Part shown: positions 1 to 8,789 of the stretch, one piece after another | Numbering within the stretch: position 1 is the stretch's first letter | How the letters are laid out: each line of letters begins with the position of its first letter | NCBI GenBank assembly: GCA_963762545.1 | Contig: CAVXLC010000002.1 | Span: 434,001 to 498,000 of the forward strand | From: JABFSM01 sp963762545 | Lineage (GTDB): Bacteria; Gemmatimonadota; Gemmatimonadetes; Gemmatimonadales; GWC2-71-9 | Length of the DNA: 64,000 nt | Reading direction: 5' to 3' | The notes under the pieces: generated by a model | The model's database searches: none | What the model saw: the letters and a program-made list of their open reading frames with translations, nothing else | Told to the model about the DNA's origin: nothing | Made by a program: the position numbers and the translations under genes

Positions 1-14
1 GGGCTCGTTATCGC

Positions 15-1532
15 CTATCGCCGAAAGAGCGCCAGGGCGCGCTGGATCGTGCTCGCGACTCCCCACGCGAGAGGCGTCCCGACCGCGGCCCATGCCGCGG
101 CGAGGACCGGCACCGTCCGGACCGGACTCGGGGCCCCATCGGGCGCGGTCCCGGTCGCGGCCGGGCCGACGGCGGGCGTCGAGTCGTCCGATTCGGTCAG
201 GTAGTGGCGCGAGGCCACCGCCTTGACCGAGAGATTGCAGAACAGCCCGACGATCAGGAGCGCCGCCATGAGGTAGAGGGTGTGGTTGTAGGCCCGCGCG
301 TTGGGCACCCCCCGGTCGATCTCGTACTCCCGGATGTAGTTCACCAGCACCGGCCCGAACACGCCGGCCGCCGACCAGGCGGTGAGCAGCCGGCCATGGA
401 TGGCGCCGACGAACCGGGTGCCGAATAGGTCGGAGAGGTACGCCGGGATCGTGGCAAAACCCCCGCCGTACATCGTCAGGATGACGGCAAAGCAGACGAC
501 GAACAGCGCCACGCTTCCGATCCGGCCCGCGAACGGGACGGCGGCGTAGAGCAGCGCGCCCAGGCTGAAGAAGATCGAGTAGGTCGCCTTGCGCCCGAGG
601 TGGTCCGAGAGGGAGGACCAGAGGAATCGCCCCGCCATGTTGAACAGCGAGAGCAGTCCCACGAAGCCGGCCGCGGCCGCCACGTCGATCCGCCCCCGGA
701 AGACCTCCTGGATCATCGGACTGGCCTGCCCCAGCACGCCGATCCCGGCGGTCACGTTGAGGCAGAGGACCGCCCACAGCAGCCAGAACTGCGGCGTCCG
801 GATCGCCTCGGTCGGGTGCACGTCGTGCCGCGAGACCAGCGCCTTCGGCGTGGCCTTCGCCGTGTAACCCGCTGGTTTCCACCCTGGGGCCGGAAGCCGG
901 AAGGCCAGCGCCCCGAGGGCCATCGCCGCGAAGTAGATCAGGCCCATCACGACGAACGTCTCCGCGACGCCGACCGTGCCGGGACCCGCGAATCGCCGCA
1001 TCAGCGCGGTGGACAGCGGGGCGGCGATCATGGCGCCGCCGCCGAACCCCATGATGGCCAGCCCGGTAGCCATGCCGCGGCGGTCGGGGAACCACTTGAT
1101 CAGGGTGGAGACCGGCGTGATGTATCCGAGCCCGAGTCCGCACCCGCCGATGACCCCGTAGCCGAGCAGCAGCAGCCACAGCTGGTGGGTCCGCACGCCG
1201 AGCGCGCCCACCAGGAACCCGGCGCCCCAGCAGCCGGCGGCCGCGAGGCCGCTCTTGCGGGGACCCACGTCCTCGAGCCACCGCCCGAACGCGGCGGCGG
1301 AGAGCCCGAGGAAGACGATGGCCAGCGTGAACACCCAGCCCAGCTGGGTGAGCTTCCAGTCTCCCGGGGCGGAGGCCGAGACGCCCAGGACCCTGCTGAG
1401 CGGAAGATTGAAGACGCTGAAGGCGTAGGCCTGCCCGATGGAGAGATGGATGGCGAGCGCGGCGGGCGGAATGAGCCAGCGAGTGAAGCCCGGCCCGGCC
1501 GCCAGCCGCTCCTTCGCGAAGAATCCCGCCAT
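15..1532 (-). CDS. MFS transporter, oxalate/formate antiporter (OFA)-like
   Basis: A 505-residue polytopic inner-membrane protein with about 12 hydrophobic segments. The opening (FTRWLIPPAALAIHLSIGQAYAFS) and the loop WFPDRRGMATGLA, with a glycine-rich helix after it, are typical of OFA-family major facilitator transporters, which exchange or take up small carboxylates such as oxalate, formate or lactate. The substrate here is unknown. The start was set at 1532 because its ATG overlaps the TGA of the upstream TlpA-like gene (TGATG), which suggests translational coupling; the reading frame is open further upstream but that part lies inside the TlpA gene. It is the last gene of the sigma/anti-sigma operon. 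Confidence 0.85.
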   Translation of the reverse strand: MAGFFAKERLAAGPGFTRWLIPPAALAIHLSIGQAYAFSVFNLPLSRVLGVSASAPGDWKLTQLGWVFTLAIVFLGLSAAAFGRWLEDVGPRKSGLAAAGCWGAGFLVGALGVRTHQLWLLLLGYGVIGGCGLGLGYITPVSTLIKWFPDRRGMATGLAIMGFGGGAMIAAPLSTALMRRFAGPGTVGVAETFVVMGLIYFAAMALGALAFRLPAPGWKPAGYTAKATPKALVSRHDVHPTEAIRTPQFWLLWAVLCLNVTAGIGVLGQASPMIQEVFRGRIDVAAAAGFVGLLSLFNMAGRFLWSSLSDHLGRKATYSIFFSLGALLYAAVPFAGRIGSVALFVVCFAVILTMYGGGFATIPAYLSDLFGTRFVGAIHGRLLTAWSAAGVFGPVLVNYIREYEIDRGVPNARAYNHTLYLMAALLIVGLFCNLSVKAVASRHYLTESDDSTPAVGPAATGTAPDGAPSPVRTVPVLAAAWAAVGTPLAWGVASTIQRALALFRR

Positions 1533-2725
1533 CAGGGTTCGCGGAGGAGGCGCTCGATCATGTCCCGGTAGTCCGCGATCTGCTTGGTGTGCTGGGCCCC
1601 GGTGGCCGGTCCCCGAAACCCGGCGTACACCTGGCGGATCCTGCCGTCCTTGCCGAGGAACAGGGTGGTGGGATAGGCGGTGAAGCCATGGAGCTGGGGC
1701 AGCGAGGCCGCGGTCTCCTCGACCACGCTGATCCCGGCGTGCAGCAGGATCCAGGGAATCTGAAACTTGTCCCGGAACCGGCGGATCTGCGGGTTGTCGG
1801 CGGTCGTGTCGCCGGTGACTTCGTACCCGAGGCCCAGGATCTCGAATCCGCGCGAGTGATACTCGCGGTAGAGCGCGAGCAGGTCGGGCGTGGCCTCGTG
1901 GCAGGTGACGCACCAGCTGCCGAAGATGTCCACCAGCACGACCTTCCCCGTGAGCCGCGGGTCGTCCTGGGTCACCCGGCGCCCGGCGAGATCGAGGAAG
2001 CCGAACTGGAACGGCGTGAGCGTATCGGCCGAGGTCAGGGAGGTCGGTGCAGCCAGGTGGGGCGCGCCGGTGCTGCGCACCGCGACGAAGGGGGTCTGGG
2101 TCCGCAGGCCGGCGTGAAAGATTCCGCGAAGGGTGTCGCCGTCGAGCCGCCCGGCCAGCAGGTACACCGATACGCCGTCGAATCGCGCCACCGCAAAGCT
2201 GTCGGGGGTACCGCCGCCCCAGAACATGCCGAGATCCCCGGTATTGGAGAGCACGGCGCCCTCCAGGCCCTGGGAGCCCTCCACGAATTGCAGCACCCTG
2301 GGGCTGCGGCGCTGATCCGTGATGTACCAGGCGTCCCAGCTTCCCAGCAGCGGGGCCGGCGCCCTGGTCCGGGTCCATGATCCGCGGCTGGCCCGGAACG
2401 GAATCGAGCGGGGCCCGTTCCGACCCACGTTGTGATACTCCCCGACCAGCGAATCGCCGCGTCGCTCGGCGGTGATGGTCGCCGCGTAGTCGGCAATGTC
2501 GAACACCACGGTCGAGCCGCGGACCGTGACGGTCGCCTGGTCCGCGCATTTGGGCCCGTTGCAGATCTTCGCGGTGAGCCGGGGGCCCGCCTTCGACACC
2601 GCGAGCTCGAAGGGCAGCGGCCCGCCGGCCAGATCGAGCACCGAGCGCCACACGCCGGTGAGCGGCCGGGGCTGCTGGGGGATGCCGGCGAGGAGCAGGG
2701 CCGGGAGGGCCAGGGGAAGTCGCAT
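1532..2725 (-). CDS. TlpA/ResA-like thiol-disulfide oxidoreductase, exported
   Basis: 397 residues. A short hydrophobic N-terminus (MRLPLALPALLLAG) looks like a signal peptide. Residues about 20-230 form a beta-rich region I do not recognise. Residues about 240-397 are a thioredoxin fold with the active-site motif SWCVTCHEATP (cysteines 272 and 275) and the cis-proline segment TAYPTTLFLGKDG. TlpA/ResA proteins reduce disulfides in the periplasm, for instance during cytochrome c maturation; the partner here is unknown. It lies 5 bp after the DUF1684 gene and overlaps the MFS gene by one base, so it belongs to the same ECF-sigma operon. Confidence 0.85.
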   Translation of the reverse strand: MRLPLALPALLLAGIPQQPRPLTGVWRSVLDLAGGPLPFELAVSKAGPRLTAKICNGPKCADQATVTVRGSTVVFDIADYAATITAERRGDSLVGEYHNVGRNGPRSIPFRASRGSWTRTRAPAPLLGSWDAWYITDQRRSPRVLQFVEGSQGLEGAVLSNTGDLGMFWGGGTPDSFAVARFDGVSVYLLAGRLDGDTLRGIFHAGLRTQTPFVAVRSTGAPHLAAPTSLTSADTLTPFQFGFLDLAGRRVTQDDPRLTGKVVLVDIFGSWCVTCHEATPDLLALYREYHSRGFEILGLGYEVTGDTTADNPQIRRFRDKFQIPWILLHAGISVVEETAASLPQLHGFTAYPTTLFLGKDGRIRQVYAGFRGPATGAQHTKQIADYRDMIERLLREP

Positions 2726-2730
2726 GAGTC

Positions 2731-3589
2731 TCAGTCGTGCGGCGTGTTGGGGTCGCCACCCGCATAGCGCTCGCCGGCCCGGATTGCCGGGGTCAGCTGG
2801 TTACCGCGCCAGGGGGCGGGACAGGGATAGACGGTATTGTAGGCGCAGAACGGGTTCCGCGCCCGGTTGAAGTCCAGCAGGTAGCGACCGTCGGATCTCG
2901 GGATCAGCGACACGAATCGGCCCGCCGGATAGGTGCCATGGTCGGAGGTGGCGTCGCGGAAGTAGATCTCGAGCTCGGATTCGTCTTCGGTGGCGCCGGG
3001 CAGACGCATGACGTGAAGCCTGGCCGGCGTGCCGGCGATCGTCACCTCCACGGTGCCGACGTCACCGGCGTCGACCTCCACGCCGTCCGGAGCCAGGAGT
3101 CGCTGGCTCCTGGCCTCGCGCACCGGGGTGAGCGTCACTACGTAGGCATTCGCCTGGATCGTAGGGGAAGTAGATCGGCGGGTGATCCTTCCCGGGCGCC
3201 GCGCGATAGACGGTCACGGCGCTCCGCCCCGCGGGGCCGCTCGCCACCAGGCGCCAGCTTCCGAGCATCGTGGGTCGTCCGCGCACCAGGCTCAGCGCGT
3301 CTCCCGCTCCCGTGAGGCTCACCCGGCCGTCGCGCTCCACGAGCCGGCCCGGGCGTACCCCGGCCAGTGGCAGGTCCGCGGTGTCGGGCCCGACCGAGAG
3401 CCCCGGCCCGATCGGACGGACCACCACCGCGCGCAGCGGCGACACCGGCGCGGTCCGCAGCCATTCGGCGAATTCCCGGCGCTCGGTCTCCACCTGGGAC
3501 CGGCTTTGCGCCGCGGCCGGAAACGGCCGCGCGGCGCCCGTCAGCACGAGCACCGCGCCGAGGCATCGGCCGGGACGGATACCGGTCAC
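2731..3589 (-). CDS. DUF1684 protein, interrupted by a frameshift
   Basis: The N-terminal part (start 3589) has a signal peptide ending AAAQ and the first half of DUF1684, up to IYFPYDP near 3163. The remainder continues in another frame to 2731 and holds the diagnostic DUF1684 end: DGRYLLDFNRARNPFCAYN, then CPAPWRGNQLTPAIRAGE. Removing one base near 3150-3165 joins the halves as IYFPYDP-A-NAYVVTLTPV, which matches the family (FPxDPAYRV). The GTG start overlaps the anti-sigma stop (GTGA). The biochemical role of DUF1684 is unknown. As written, the gene yields only a truncated product; this is either a sequencing indel or a recent mutation. Confidence 0.75.
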
Positions 3590-4380
3590 TTGCTGGCGGC
3601 CAGGAATCCGGCCAGGAACGGAGTCGTGGTGGGCTGCGGAGATCCGCCCGACGGCTCGACCGTCAGCGCGAAGCCCGAGATGTCCTCACCCGCGGGGACC
3701 TGAATGGCCTGCACCAGGCTGTGACCGGTCGGCTCGGTGTTGAAGACCCGGGAGGGAATCGGAGTTCCGGTCTTCCGGAGGAACCAGAGCTGATAGGTCC
3801 GGTTCGCCGCCGCGGGCGGCAGGTTGAAGGTGTGGATGATCACCGAGCGCTTGCGGGGGTCGTAGAACACCTGCGCGATCGGCGGCTGGTCGCCGGGCGC
3901 CACCATGGTGACCAGCTGGGTGCTCGGCTCGAGGATGGCGTTCAGCGTGGCCTCGCGCTCGGTCAGCCACTTCTGGTACCGGGCGATCTCCCCGTATTTC
4001 TCGTCGAGCGTCCGGGTGAGGGAGCGGACCTCGAGCGAGAGCCCGACCGACACCAGCAGCGCCGCGGCCAGGCCGGCTCCCATCACCAGCGGGGTGAAGG
4101 AGCGCCGCCCCGGCTCGGAGCCCGCGCCCGCCCCGGGCGAGAGCGCCGCCGCCTTGGACTTCCCGATGCGCTCGGCGAGCCGCGCCTTGAGCTCCGCCGG
4201 CGGGGTGCGCTCGTCCGCCAGCGCGAGCAGGGCGTTCAGCTCCCGGTGCTCCTGCACCTCCCGCTGCAGCTCCGGGGAGATGGCCAGGGCGGCTTCGAAG
4301 GCGCGGGTCTCCTCGGCGGTGAGCGCGCCGAGCGCATAGCCCGCCACCAGATCGCGCATCGTCTCGGGAGCGTCGCTCAT
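3586..4380 (-). CDS. RskA-like anti-sigma factor
   Basis: 264 residues. Residues 1-70 form a helical cytoplasmic anti-sigma domain (MRDLVAGYALGALTAEETRAFE), one membrane helix follows at about 97-117, and the periplasmic remainder is an RskA-type domain: RTYQLWFLRKTGTPIPSRVF, then FALTVEPSGGSPQPTTTP. No HxxxCxxC zinc motif is present, as in RskA. Such proteins hold their cognate ECF sigma factor at the membrane until an external signal triggers proteolysis. The start overlaps the stop of the sigma gene (ATGA, 4377-4380), which identifies the partner directly. Confidence 0.88.
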   Translation of the reverse strand: MSDAPETMRDLVAGYALGALTAEETRAFEAALAISPELQREVQEHRELNALLALADERTPPAELKARLAERIGKSKAAALSPGAGAGSEPGRRSFTPLVMGAGLAAALLVSVGLSLEVRSLTRTLDEKYGEIARYQKWLTEREATLNAILEPSTQLVTMVAPGDQPPIAQVFYDPRKRSVIIHTFNLPPAAANRTYQLWFLRKTGTPIPSRVFNTEPTGHSLVQAIQVPAGEDISGFALTVEPSGGSPQPTTTPFLAGFLAASK

Positions 4381-4982
4381 ACCGCCTGCCCGGCGTAATA
4401 GGGTCGGAGGCTGTCCCGCAGCCGCTGCATGGCCAGGCGCACCCGCGTCTTCACGGTGCCGAGCGGCTCACCCAGCCGCTCCGCGATCTCGGAGTGGGAG
4501 AGCCCCTCGTAGAACGCGAGCTGCACCGCTTCTCGCTGCGGCGGAGACAGGGCCATCAACGCCTCGGCCACCACCTTGCGCCGCTCCAGCTGCTCCACGT
4601 CCCGGTCGGTGCCCGGGTCGGCGGTGCCCATGCCGGGGGCCGCATCGGGCTGGGCCGCGGCGGCCTTGGTCACCACTCTGGCGCGGCGCCCCCGTGACCG
4701 GATCAGATCCAGGGCCCGGCTTCGGCAGATCATGGTGAGCCACGCGATGGCCGACCCGCGGGACGGCTGAAATCGCGGTGCGTCGCGCCAGGCCTGCGCG
4801 AAGCTGTCCAGCACGACGTCCTCGGCGTCGGACCGCTCACCCGCGATCCGGTAGGCCACCGCGTACAGGGCGCCCGCGTATTTGTCGTAGAGGTGTTCCA
4901 GCGCGGATTCGTCGCCGCGCGCCACCCCCTCCAGCAGGCTGTGATCCGATTCGAGCGGGGTGGGGAGAGGCGGCGTGGCCAT
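4377..4982 (-). CDS. ECF RNA polymerase sigma factor (SigK/RpoE-like)
   Basis: 201 residues. Region 2 spans about 22-95 (LYDKYAGALYAVAYRI, then DAEDVVLDSFAQAWR and the aromatic promoter-melting helix AWLTMICRSRALDLIRS). Region 4 spans about 135-192 (LSPPQREAVQLAFYEGLSHS, then EIAERLGEPLGTVKTRVR, the -35 recognition helix-turn-helix). It directs RNA polymerase to a small regulon, commonly including its own operon. It heads a five-gene minus-strand operon (sigma, anti-sigma, DUF1684, TlpA, MFS). The 160 bp upstream contain GGGAAC on the minus strand (near 5097-5102), which resembles an ECF -35 element; this is weak evidence. Confidence 0.93.
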   Translation of the reverse strand: MATPPLPTPLESDHSLLEGVARGDESALEHLYDKYAGALYAVAYRIAGERSDAEDVVLDSFAQAWRDAPRFQPSRGSAIAWLTMICRSRALDLIRSRGRRARVVTKAAAAQPDAAPGMGTADPGTDRDVEQLERRKVVAEALMALSPPQREAVQLAFYEGLSHSEIAERLGEPLGTVKTRVRLAMQRLRDSLRPYYAGQAV

Positions 4983-5144
4983 GGCTCCGGAAGGCGCTGG
5001 CCTCCGCGGGGAGAGCGGAGGACAGGCTGATACTAGTGGTCACCGCGAGAGGCGTCCACCCCTCCGCCATCGTCATAGCCGGTACCCGAACGTCCTGTTC
5101 CCAGGTCTACGCCGGTCAGGCGGGATTGGATTGGGGCCGGGCGC

Positions 5145-6248
5145 CTACCAGTTCCAGAATCGCTCCGGGCGCAACGCGTCGATCTCTTCGACCGTCGTCT
5201 CGCCCGAGAGCAGATGGTTGATGATGGTGCCGGTGATCCCGGCCAGCAGAATCCCGTTGCGGCCGTGCCCGGTAGCGTACCAGAGTCCCTTGAGGCTCGG
5301 CTCTCCTCCCACGATGGGCAACCCATCCGGTGTGCCGGGCCGGAGTCCGGCCCAGGCGCGCAGGACCTTCGCGTTTGCCAATGCGGGGACCAGCTCGGCG
5401 GCGCGGGCCCGGATCGAGGCCACGCCCGCCTCGGTCACCTGCGGCGCAAACCCCGCGTGCTCCACCGTGCTGCCGGCGATCGTCTCGGCCTCGCGATGCA
5501 GGAGGTAGCCGCCCTGTCCGAACACGATGGAGGGCTCCGCCCCATCGGGCCAGCGCAACGCGACCAGCTGCCCGCGGACCGGCTCCACTGACAGCGGCCG
5601 GGGGAGATTGGCGATGCGTCCGCTCCAGGCGCCGGCCGCCAGCACCACATGGTCCGCGGGGTGCCACTCGGCCCCTTCGACGCCGGTCACCCGTCCCGCC
5701 GAATGGGTGAGCGCGGTGATGGTATCGGTGACCAGCTCGGCCCCGAGGCGGATCGCGTCCTGGCGCAGAGCCTCGACCAGCCGCGCCGCGTCCAGGCAGC
5801 CGTCGCGCGGCGCGAGCAGTGCGCCCAGGGTCGGCGCGAGCCAGGGCCACTCCCGACGCACCTCGTCCGGGTCGAGCCACTCGCAGTGATGGCCATGCTG
5901 GCGCTGCCAGGCCACCCGCTGCTTCAGGGCTTCGACCTGCGTCTCGGTATGCGCGGCCTGGAGGATGCCACCTTCCCAGAGCCCGATGTCGATGCCGGTA
6001 GATTCCAGCAGCGACGGAGCCACGTCCCGGTAGAATTCCCGCCCGGCCAGACCGAGCTCGAAGAGCACCCCGTCGGCCGGCGCCTCGATCTGTGGCGCCA
6101 GCATGCCGGCGGAGGCGCGCCAGGCCTCGCCGGCCTGGCCGCCTCGCTCGAACAGCCGTACCCGGTGTCCTCCAAGGGCCAGCTGGCGAGCGCAGGCGGC
6201 CCCTACCACCCCTCCACCGACGATGACAATGTCAGGAGCAGCAGTCAC
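5145..6248 (-). CDS. thiO: Glycine oxidase-like FAD-dependent amine oxidase
   Basis: 367 residues. The N-terminus holds an FAD-binding Rossmann motif (DIVIVGGGVVGAACARQLA) followed by the FERG segment. The C-terminus has the DAO-family signature RAWAGLRPGTPDGLPIVG and GLWYATGHGRNGILLAG. ThiO oxidises glycine to iminoglycine, which supplies the nitrogen and two carbons of the thiazole ring in thiamine synthesis; it acts in the cytoplasm. No other thiamine gene is in view, so a related amine oxidase remains possible. It is probably a single-gene unit: about 160 bp separate it from the sigma gene and it diverges from the small gene at 6349. Confidence 0.82.
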   Translation of the reverse strand: MTAAPDIVIVGGGVVGAACARQLALGGHRVRLFERGGQAGEAWRASAGMLAPQIEAPADGVLFELGLAGREFYRDVAPSLLESTGIDIGLWEGGILQAAHTETQVEALKQRVAWQRQHGHHCEWLDPDEVRREWPWLAPTLGALLAPRDGCLDAARLVEALRQDAIRLGAELVTDTITALTHSAGRVTGVEGAEWHPADHVVLAAGAWSGRIANLPRPLSVEPVRGQLVALRWPDGAEPSIVFGQGGYLLHREAETIAGSTVEHAGFAPQVTEAGVASIRARAAELVPALANAKVLRAWAGLRPGTPDGLPIVGGEPSLKGLWYATGHGRNGILLAGITGTIINHLLSGETTVEEIDALRPERFWNW

Positions 6249-6348
6249 TTAGGCCTCGACGAAACTTTTTGAAACGTCGCCCGTACTGTTCAACGCTGCC
6301 AATAGGCGGCAAGATTGATTCGGTGCCAACGCTTGAAGGAAGGATACC

Positions 6349-6567
6349 ATGATCCGGAACGTGGTCGGGTTCGCGGGAGTCGCCATTGTGGCGATGATCG
6401 CACTGAGGCTTCTCGGCGGCCTGTTCGGCTTCGCCATCAGCATTTTCATGATGCTGTTGTGGCTCGCCTTCTGGGGCTTCATCATCTACCTGGTTCTGCG
6501 GGTGATCAGCCCACGGACGGCGGATCGGGTGCGCGATACGATCAAGGGGAACAAGGCGGCGGAGTAG
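6349..6567 (+). CDS. Small two-helix membrane protein
   Basis: 72 residues with no recognised family. Two hydrophobic segments (about 4-22 and 27-50, rich in Met, Leu, Phe and Trp) are followed by a short charged tail (RVRDTIKGNKAAE), so it is probably an inner-membrane protein with a cytoplasmic C-terminus. A good ribosome-binding site (GAAGGA, about 6336-6341) precedes the ATG. It is divergent from thiO and stands alone; its stop is followed at once by a tandem heptamer patch. Confidence 0.7.
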   Translation: MIRNVVGFAGVAIVAMIALRLLGGLFGFAISIFMMLLWLAFWGFIIYLVLRVISPRTADRVRDTIKGNKAAE

Positions 6568-6585
6568 CAGGGAACAGGATTTGAG

Positions 6586-6690
6586 ATTGAGGATTGAGGA
6601 TTAAGGATCGAGGATTGAGGATTGAGGATTGAGGATCGAGGGCCTTCACTCCCCGGCACGCTCAGTCCGGAATCCCCAATCCTCAATCCT
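6586..6690. repeat. Tandem ATTGAGG heptamers with inverted copies
   Basis: Eight consecutive 7-bp units, ATTGAGG with variants ATTAAGG and ATCGAGG, run from 6586 to 6641. About 30 bp further on, 6671-6690 (AATCCCCAATCCTCAATCCT) is the inverted complement of such units, so a transcript could fold into a long imperfect hairpin in several registers. It sits between two convergent genes and could serve as a terminator in both directions. The heptamer periodicity is seen directly; the function is inferred. Confidence 0.75.
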
Positions 6691-7120
6691 GCGGTGTCGA
6701 GCTGTGCAAATGGACGATCTTCCAGCCGGCCCCGCCGGCTTTGGGCGTCAGCAACACCGTCGCCTTGCCTTCACGCGCCAGACCTTCCTTCACCGACAGC
6801 CAGCGATATTCGAAGTACACCCAGACCAGGCTCTGACGGACCTCGAGCCGGCTGGAGGTGATGGCCACCTCACCGCCCGGCTCGACACCCGCGAACCGCG
6901 GTGGCGCATAACGCAACTCGCCGTTGGCGACCACGGTGGCGTCGGGATCCCAGAGGGAATCCGCCGTGGCCATGCGGCTGTCGGCCTCGAGCGCCGCCGT
7001 GATCACCGCGGTGACCGGCGCTTCGATCCCTTCCGGTGAGAGCACCGGAGGGGGGACCGTCGCGGGATGCCCGCACCCCAGCGCGAGCAGCAGCGCCGCG
7101 TTAACCCGCGTCCAGCGCAT
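6683..7120 (-). CDS. SnoaL-like (NTF2 fold) lipoprotein
   Basis: 145 residues from an ATG at 7120 (MRWTRVNAALLLALGCGHP). The N-terminus looks like a lipoprotein signal with Cys about 17. The mature part matches the SnoaL_3/DUF4440 group of the NTF2-like superfamily: an N-terminal helix (VTAVITAALEADSRMATADS), a beta-sheet, and the diagnostic end GWKIVHLHSS. These proteins are often small-molecule binders or isomerases, and the ligand here is unknown. The start overlaps the end of the upstream gene by 20 bp, so it is the last gene of the minus-strand operon. Confidence 0.7.
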   Translation of the reverse strand: MRWTRVNAALLLALGCGHPATVPPPVLSPEGIEAPVTAVITAALEADSRMATADSLWDPDATVVANGELRYAPPRFAGVEPGGEVAITSSRLEVRQSLVWVYFEYRWLSVKEGLAREGKATVLLTPKAGGAGWKIVHLHSSTPQD

Positions 7121-8057
7121 CCAGCACGCCCCACACCAGCAGGGGCAGCAACAGCTCGTGATGACCGGTGAGCTGATAACCCGCTCCGCTGGTGCGGGTC
7201 GGGCGCTCGACCACATTCATCCGCGGTCGGTACTGGCGGATCATGTCGAAATCGGCGGCCAGGAAATCGGTGGGCCGCCCCGCGCCCAGGTTGCGCGCCA
7301 CGGCGAGCGCCTTGAGAAACACCTCCGGCATCACCACCGCGCTGCCCCAGTTGAGCACCGCGCCTCCGGCATGGAGCGAGGGAAGGGAACCGGCCAGGCG
7401 GCGGAAGTCGCGGAGCGAGGTATCACCCAGCGCGGCGCCGTCGGCGCTGGGGTGCTGGTGGTTGATCTCCGCGCCGATGGTGGTGTGGACGGTGACCGGG
7501 ATGTCGTGGTGCCGGCAGCCGAGCAGGATGGAGACCGCCGCGCCGGGAAGGGCCGGCCGCGCGGCGAGCGCCCGGGCGAGTCCCTCCCCATACCCCAGGC
7601 CGTCGGCCGCGGCGGCCACCGTGGCGGCGTTCATCGCCGCGCCGGTCTCCTCCACCATGCCGAAGGTGCCGTCTTCCAGGCCCGCCTCGACGTCCTCACT
7701 GGTGCCGCCGAACGCCGCGAGCTCGAAATCGTGAATCGCCGCGGCGCCGTTCATGGCCACATGCGTCACGATGCCCCGCTCGATCCACTGCAGCACCAGC
7801 GGGCCCAGGCCCACCTTGACCACGTGGCCACCCAGCAGCAGGACCACGCCCTTCTCGCTCCCCGCCGCGGCGGCGACGTGCGCGATGATGGCGCGCAGAT
7901 CCCGCGCGGCCAGGATGTCGGGCAGGCTGTCGAGGAAGGCGTGGAAGGAGCGGTCGTGTCCCGGCGGCGACGCCATCACCGAGGGATCCACTTTGTTCTG
8001 CCGGCCCCGGAAGGGCACGGTACGGAGCCGTCCGACGTCGGCTTCGCCCTTGCCCAC
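7101..8057 (-). CDS. Deoxyhypusine synthase-like protein
   Basis: 318 residues. The central sequence GSEKGVVLLLGGHVVKVGLG, followed by IERGIVTHVAMNGAAAIHDFELA and TSEDVEAGLEDGTFGM, resembles bacterial members of the deoxyhypusine-synthase superfamily, as does the later GGAVLNWGSAVVMPEVFLKA block (compare IILGGGVVKHHI in eukaryotic enzymes). True deoxyhypusine synthase uses NAD and spermidine to modify eIF5A, which bacteria lack, so the substrate must differ; homospermidine-synthase-like chemistry or an unknown reaction are options. It has an unusual His-rich stretch (HQHP, about 210). It starts one base after the DUF3108 stop. The family call rests on remembered motifs, without a search. Confidence 0.5.
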   Translation of the reverse strand: MGKGEADVGRLRTVPFRGRQNKVDPSVMASPPGHDRSFHAFLDSLPDILAARDLRAIIAHVAAAAGSEKGVVLLLGGHVVKVGLGPLVLQWIERGIVTHVAMNGAAAIHDFELAAFGGTSEDVEAGLEDGTFGMVEETGAAMNAATVAAAADGLGYGEGLARALAARPALPGAAVSILLGCRHHDIPVTVHTTIGAEINHQHPSADGAALGDTSLRDFRRLAGSLPSLHAGGAVLNWGSAVVMPEVFLKALAVARNLGAGRPTDFLAADFDMIRQYRPRMNVVERPTRTSGAGYQLTGHHELLLPLLVWGVLDALDAG

Positions 8058-8789
8058 TCAGGAACCGACCGGGGCCGGCGTCATCTTCTGGAGCCGGAGG
8101 GTGATCGTGCCGTATTGCGTGGTGCGGATCTGCACCGGGATCCGCCGGGCGTCGTCGGTGATCCAGAGCCGGGCGTCGGCCCGCTCCGAGAACATCTTGT
8201 CTCCCACCACCGGATTGAGCACCAGGCAGGGCACCTTGGTCCCGTCCGGCAGCTCGAGCATTTCCCGTTTCAGCACCCGGATGAGAATCGGATTGAGCTC
8301 CGGCTTGAAATGCCGCTCGAACCGATAATTCTTCCCCACCTCGAGCGGGGTGGTGCGCACGAAATACAGGAACGACGCGTCATCGAGCGGCTCGGCGCTG
8401 GTGGGCGTCGTGGCGGTCGCCTGGCGCTGCCGGTAGTAGCCGGAATCGCCGAAGATCTCGTACTCCCGCAAATACCGCCGGCTGTTTTCCTTGCTGTCCT
8501 GACGGAAGCGGAGCGACCGGAAGTCCTGTACGCTGGTCCAGGATTCCAGGCTGCTCTGGATCCTGAACATCAGGGCGCTGGCGTCCAGGGAGAACAGGAA
8601 CACGAACGCGGGCTGGCCCCGGACCGTATCGATCGATGCGACCTGGATCGATGCCGTGCCGACGGACAGCATGCCGAGCTTGGCGGAATAGTCGAAACGC
8701 TCACCTACCCCGAACGGATAGGCGGCGGCGGGAGGGGAGACGGCCGCGGCGGCAAACTGGAACGCGGCCAGCGCCGGTGCCAGGCTCAT
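8058..8789 (-). CDS. DUF3108 exported protein
   Basis: 243 residues with an N-terminal hydrophobic segment (LAPALAAFQFAAAAVS) that looks like a signal peptide. The mature protein is beta-rich and has DUF3108 features: PFGVGERFDYSAKLGMLSVG near the start, a central FLYFVRTTPLEVGKNY block, and RADARLWITDDARRIPVQI near the end. DUF3108 proteins are predicted envelope proteins with an LolA/LolB-like half-barrel; the function is not established. The start overlaps the GT2 stop by 4 bases (8786-8789), so it is translated from the same operon as the two glycosyltransferases. Confidence 0.75.
   Translation of the reverse strand: MSLAPALAAFQFAAAAVSPPAAAYPFGVGERFDYSAKLGMLSVGTASIQVASIDTVRGQPAFVFLFSLDASALMFRIQSSLESWTSVQDFRSLRFRQDSKENSRRYLREYEIFGDSGYYRQRQATATTPTSAEPLDDASFLYFVRTTPLEVGKNYRFERHFKPELNPILIRVLKREMLELPDGTKVPCLVLNPVVGDKMFSERADARLWITDDARRIPVQIRTTQYGTITLRLQKMTPAPVGS

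Noticed and set aside
1532..2765. N-terminal extension of the MFS transporter through the TlpA gene
   Set aside because: The frame is open for 400 codons upstream but the translation is Arg/Pro-rich without features, while the other frame encodes a complete thioredoxin-fold protein ending at the MFS ATG.
6586..6641. Heptamer array as a CRISPR or coding repeat
   Set aside because: Units are contiguous 7-mers with no spacers, no cas genes are nearby, and the patch lies between convergent genes.
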